Below, in pieces: positions 62,974-64,000 of a DNA stretch of 64,000 nt. Position 1 is the first letter of the stretch. Each line of letters opens with the position of its first letter. The position numbers and the translations under genes are program-made. The notes under the pieces were generated by a model, which saw only the letters and a program-made list of their open reading frames with translations, was not told where the DNA came from and made no database searches. The DNA is from CAIWHR01 sp963717695 (GTDB taxonomy: Bacteria; Pseudomonadota; Gammaproteobacteria; Burkholderiales; Casimicrobiaceae). The DNA lies in assembly GCA_963717695.1 (NCBI GenBank), contig CAVQWR010000001.1, forward strand, positions 1 to 64,000, read 5' to 3'.

Positions 62974-63031
62974 TCGCGATGCGCCACGCCGAGCGCCGCG
63001 CGCGCCCCGGACCCAATGTGACAGGATACGA

Positions 63032-63766
63032 ATGAAAGTGCTGGTCATCGATGTCGGCGGTACGCATGTGAAGATCCTCGCCACGGGCGAGACGGAACAT
63101 CGCCAGTTCGAATCGGGACCGGGACTGACGGCGCAGCAAATGGTCGACGGCGTGCGCAACGCTGCCGCCGGATGGGCCTTCGACCGCGTCTCGCTCGGCT
63201 ATCCCGGCCTGGTGCTGCGCGACCGTCCGGCCGCCGAGCCGCACAATCTCGGCAAGGGCTGGGTCAGGTTCGACTACGACAAGGCGTTCGACTGCCCCGT
63301 CCACGTCATCAACGACGCGGCGATGCAGGCGCTCGGCAGCTATCGCGGCGGCAAGATGCTGTTCCTCGGCTTCGGCACGGGTCTCGGCACCGCGATGATC
63401 GTCGACGGTATCGTCGAGCCGATGGAGCTCGGCCACCTGCCGTACCGGAAGGCGACCTACGAGGACTATGTCGGCGTGCGCGCCTTCGAGCGCTACGGCA
63501 AGAAGAAATGGCGAGAGAACGTCGGCGACGTCATTGCGCGGCTGGCGGCGGCGCTCGAGCCCGACGACATCGTGCTGGGCGGCGGCAACGCAAAGAAGCT
63601 CGACGTGCTGCCGCCGCTGTGCCGGCTCGGCGACAACGCCAACGCGTTCATCGGCGGCTTCCGGCTCTGGGAGGCGGAAGGCGTCAAGGTGACGGCGCAG
63701 GAATCCGCGCGGCACACGCGGGCGAAGGCGGCCGCGACGGCTGCGGCGAGCGCGTACCGGGAATGA
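63032..63766 (+). CDS. ROK-type glucokinase, probably polyphosphate-dependent (PPGK-like)
   Basis: This 244-residue sugar kinase begins MKVLVIDVGGTHVKILATGE (phosphate loop D-x-GGT). It has VINDAAMQALGSYRGGKMLFLGFGTGLGTAMI, with the catalytic Asp and second GGT/GTG loop, then LGHLPYRKATYEDYVG and a DDIVLGGGNAKKLD adenosine-loop segment. Its length and the LPYRK-type segment resemble polyphosphate glucokinase, which phosphorylates glucose with inorganic polyphosphate. ATP use is possible. It overlaps pgi by four bases (ATGA), indicating co-translation. Confidence 0.78.
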   Translation: MKVLVIDVGGTHVKILATGETEHRQFESGPGLTAQQMVDGVRNAAAGWAFDRVSLGYPGLVLRDRPAAEPHNLGKGWVRFDYDKAFDCPVHVINDAAMQALGSYRGGKMLFLGFGTGLGTAMIVDGIVEPMELGHLPYRKATYEDYVGVRAFERYGKKKWRENVGDVIARLAAALEPDDIVLGGGNAKKLDVLPPLCRLGDNANAFIGGFRLWEAEGVKVTAQESARHTRAKAAATAAASAYRE

Positions 63767-64000
63767 CCGCAAACTCGATGAATGCCGGGGCTGCATGGAA
63801 GGCCCTCGCGACGCACCAGCGCGAGATCGCATCGGTGCACCTGCGCGAGCTCTTCGCGTGGGAACCGGCGCGCGGCGAGCGCATGTCGGTCGATGCCGCC
63901 GGCCTGCACCTCGATTATTCGAAGCACCGCATTACCGACGAGACCATCGCGCTCCTCGTGGCACTCGCCGACGAAACCGGCCTGCGGCAACGGATCGACG
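63763..64000 (+). CDS. pgi: Glucose-6-phosphate isomerase (3'-truncated by window edge)
   Basis: The first 79 residues are visible: MTANSMNAGAAWKALATHQRE, then VDAAGLHLDYSKHRITDET, which is the N-terminal LDYSKxR motif of Pgi, the enzyme converting glucose-6-phosphate to fructose-6-phosphate. The ATG overlaps the stop of the glucokinase gene. The rest of the gene lies beyond the window. Confidence 0.85.
   Translation, partial: MTANSMNAGAAWKALATHQREIASVHLRELFAWEPARGERMSVDAAGLHLDYSKHRITDETIALLVALADETGLRQRID

Overview
The window is high-GC DNA from a Gram-negative bacterium, most likely a betaproteobacterium. Supporting signs are the etfB-etfA pair followed by a long acyl-CoA dehydrogenase, a HiPIP, a type IV pilin-like gene, an outer-membrane beta-barrel, and small conserved proteins that I associate with Burkholderiales and relatives. 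Genus cannot be read from the sequence. No rRNA, complete tRNA, CRISPR array or transposase is visible.

Layout. (1) 1-5.3 kb carries transport genes (P-type cation ATPase cut by the window edge, SulP permease, ZIP transporter). It ends at a 3' fragment of a tRNA-Asn gene followed by a hairpin terminator, which looks like the distal end of an element integrated at tRNA-Asn. (2) 5.4-18.1 kb is a mixed chromosomal stretch: a secreted BNR/sialidase-like protein, a D-mannonate dehydratase-type enzyme, a pilin-like protein, a 1171-residue secreted SBBP-repeat protein with a dockerin-like tail, GrpB-like, pirin, GYD, GNAT and CaiB-type genes. (3) 18.2-31.9 kb is the most striking part, a candidate extracellular electron-transfer locus. 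Read from the minus strand it encodes a membrane cytochrome-b-like protein, a 24-CXXCH cytochrome, a 2043-residue cytochrome with 70 CXXCH motifs, a TPR/beta-barrel outer-membrane protein and a small anchored TPR protein. A divergent gene encodes a membrane-anchored iron-sulfur/flavin oxidoreductase. The two cytochromes together could carry 94 hemes.

(4) 32.5-39.7 kb holds a CBS-domain protein, an unknown protein, a GNAT enzyme, etfB, etfA, an acyl-CoA dehydrogenase and a secreted protein with two tryptophan-rich repeats. (5) 39.8-52.4 kb holds a PCu(A)C-like copper chaperone and a full glycogen cluster (glgP, glgB, glgC, glgA, glgX-malQ), but almost every gene is broken by single-base frameshifts while the conserved residues on both sides remain intact. 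This pattern looks more like a poorly polished stretch of assembly than gene decay. (6) 52.5-64 kb holds a SYLF-domain protein, a large GH63/MGH1-like glycosidase, a LOG-family protein, a second SulP transporter with one frameshift, a HiPIP, a histidine phosphatase, then phosphoglucomutase, transaldolase, polyphosphate-glucokinase-like and glucose-6-phosphate isomerase genes.

How it may fit together (inference). The glycogen cluster, phosphoglucomutase, a glucokinase that may use polyphosphate, Pgi and transaldolase make a coherent storage-carbon/sugar-phosphate module. The cytochrome locus would link the inner-membrane quinone pool or a reduced nicotinamide pool through the periplasm and an outer-membrane pore to the cell surface. 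The HiPIP is a plausible soluble periplasmic electron carrier for the same organism.
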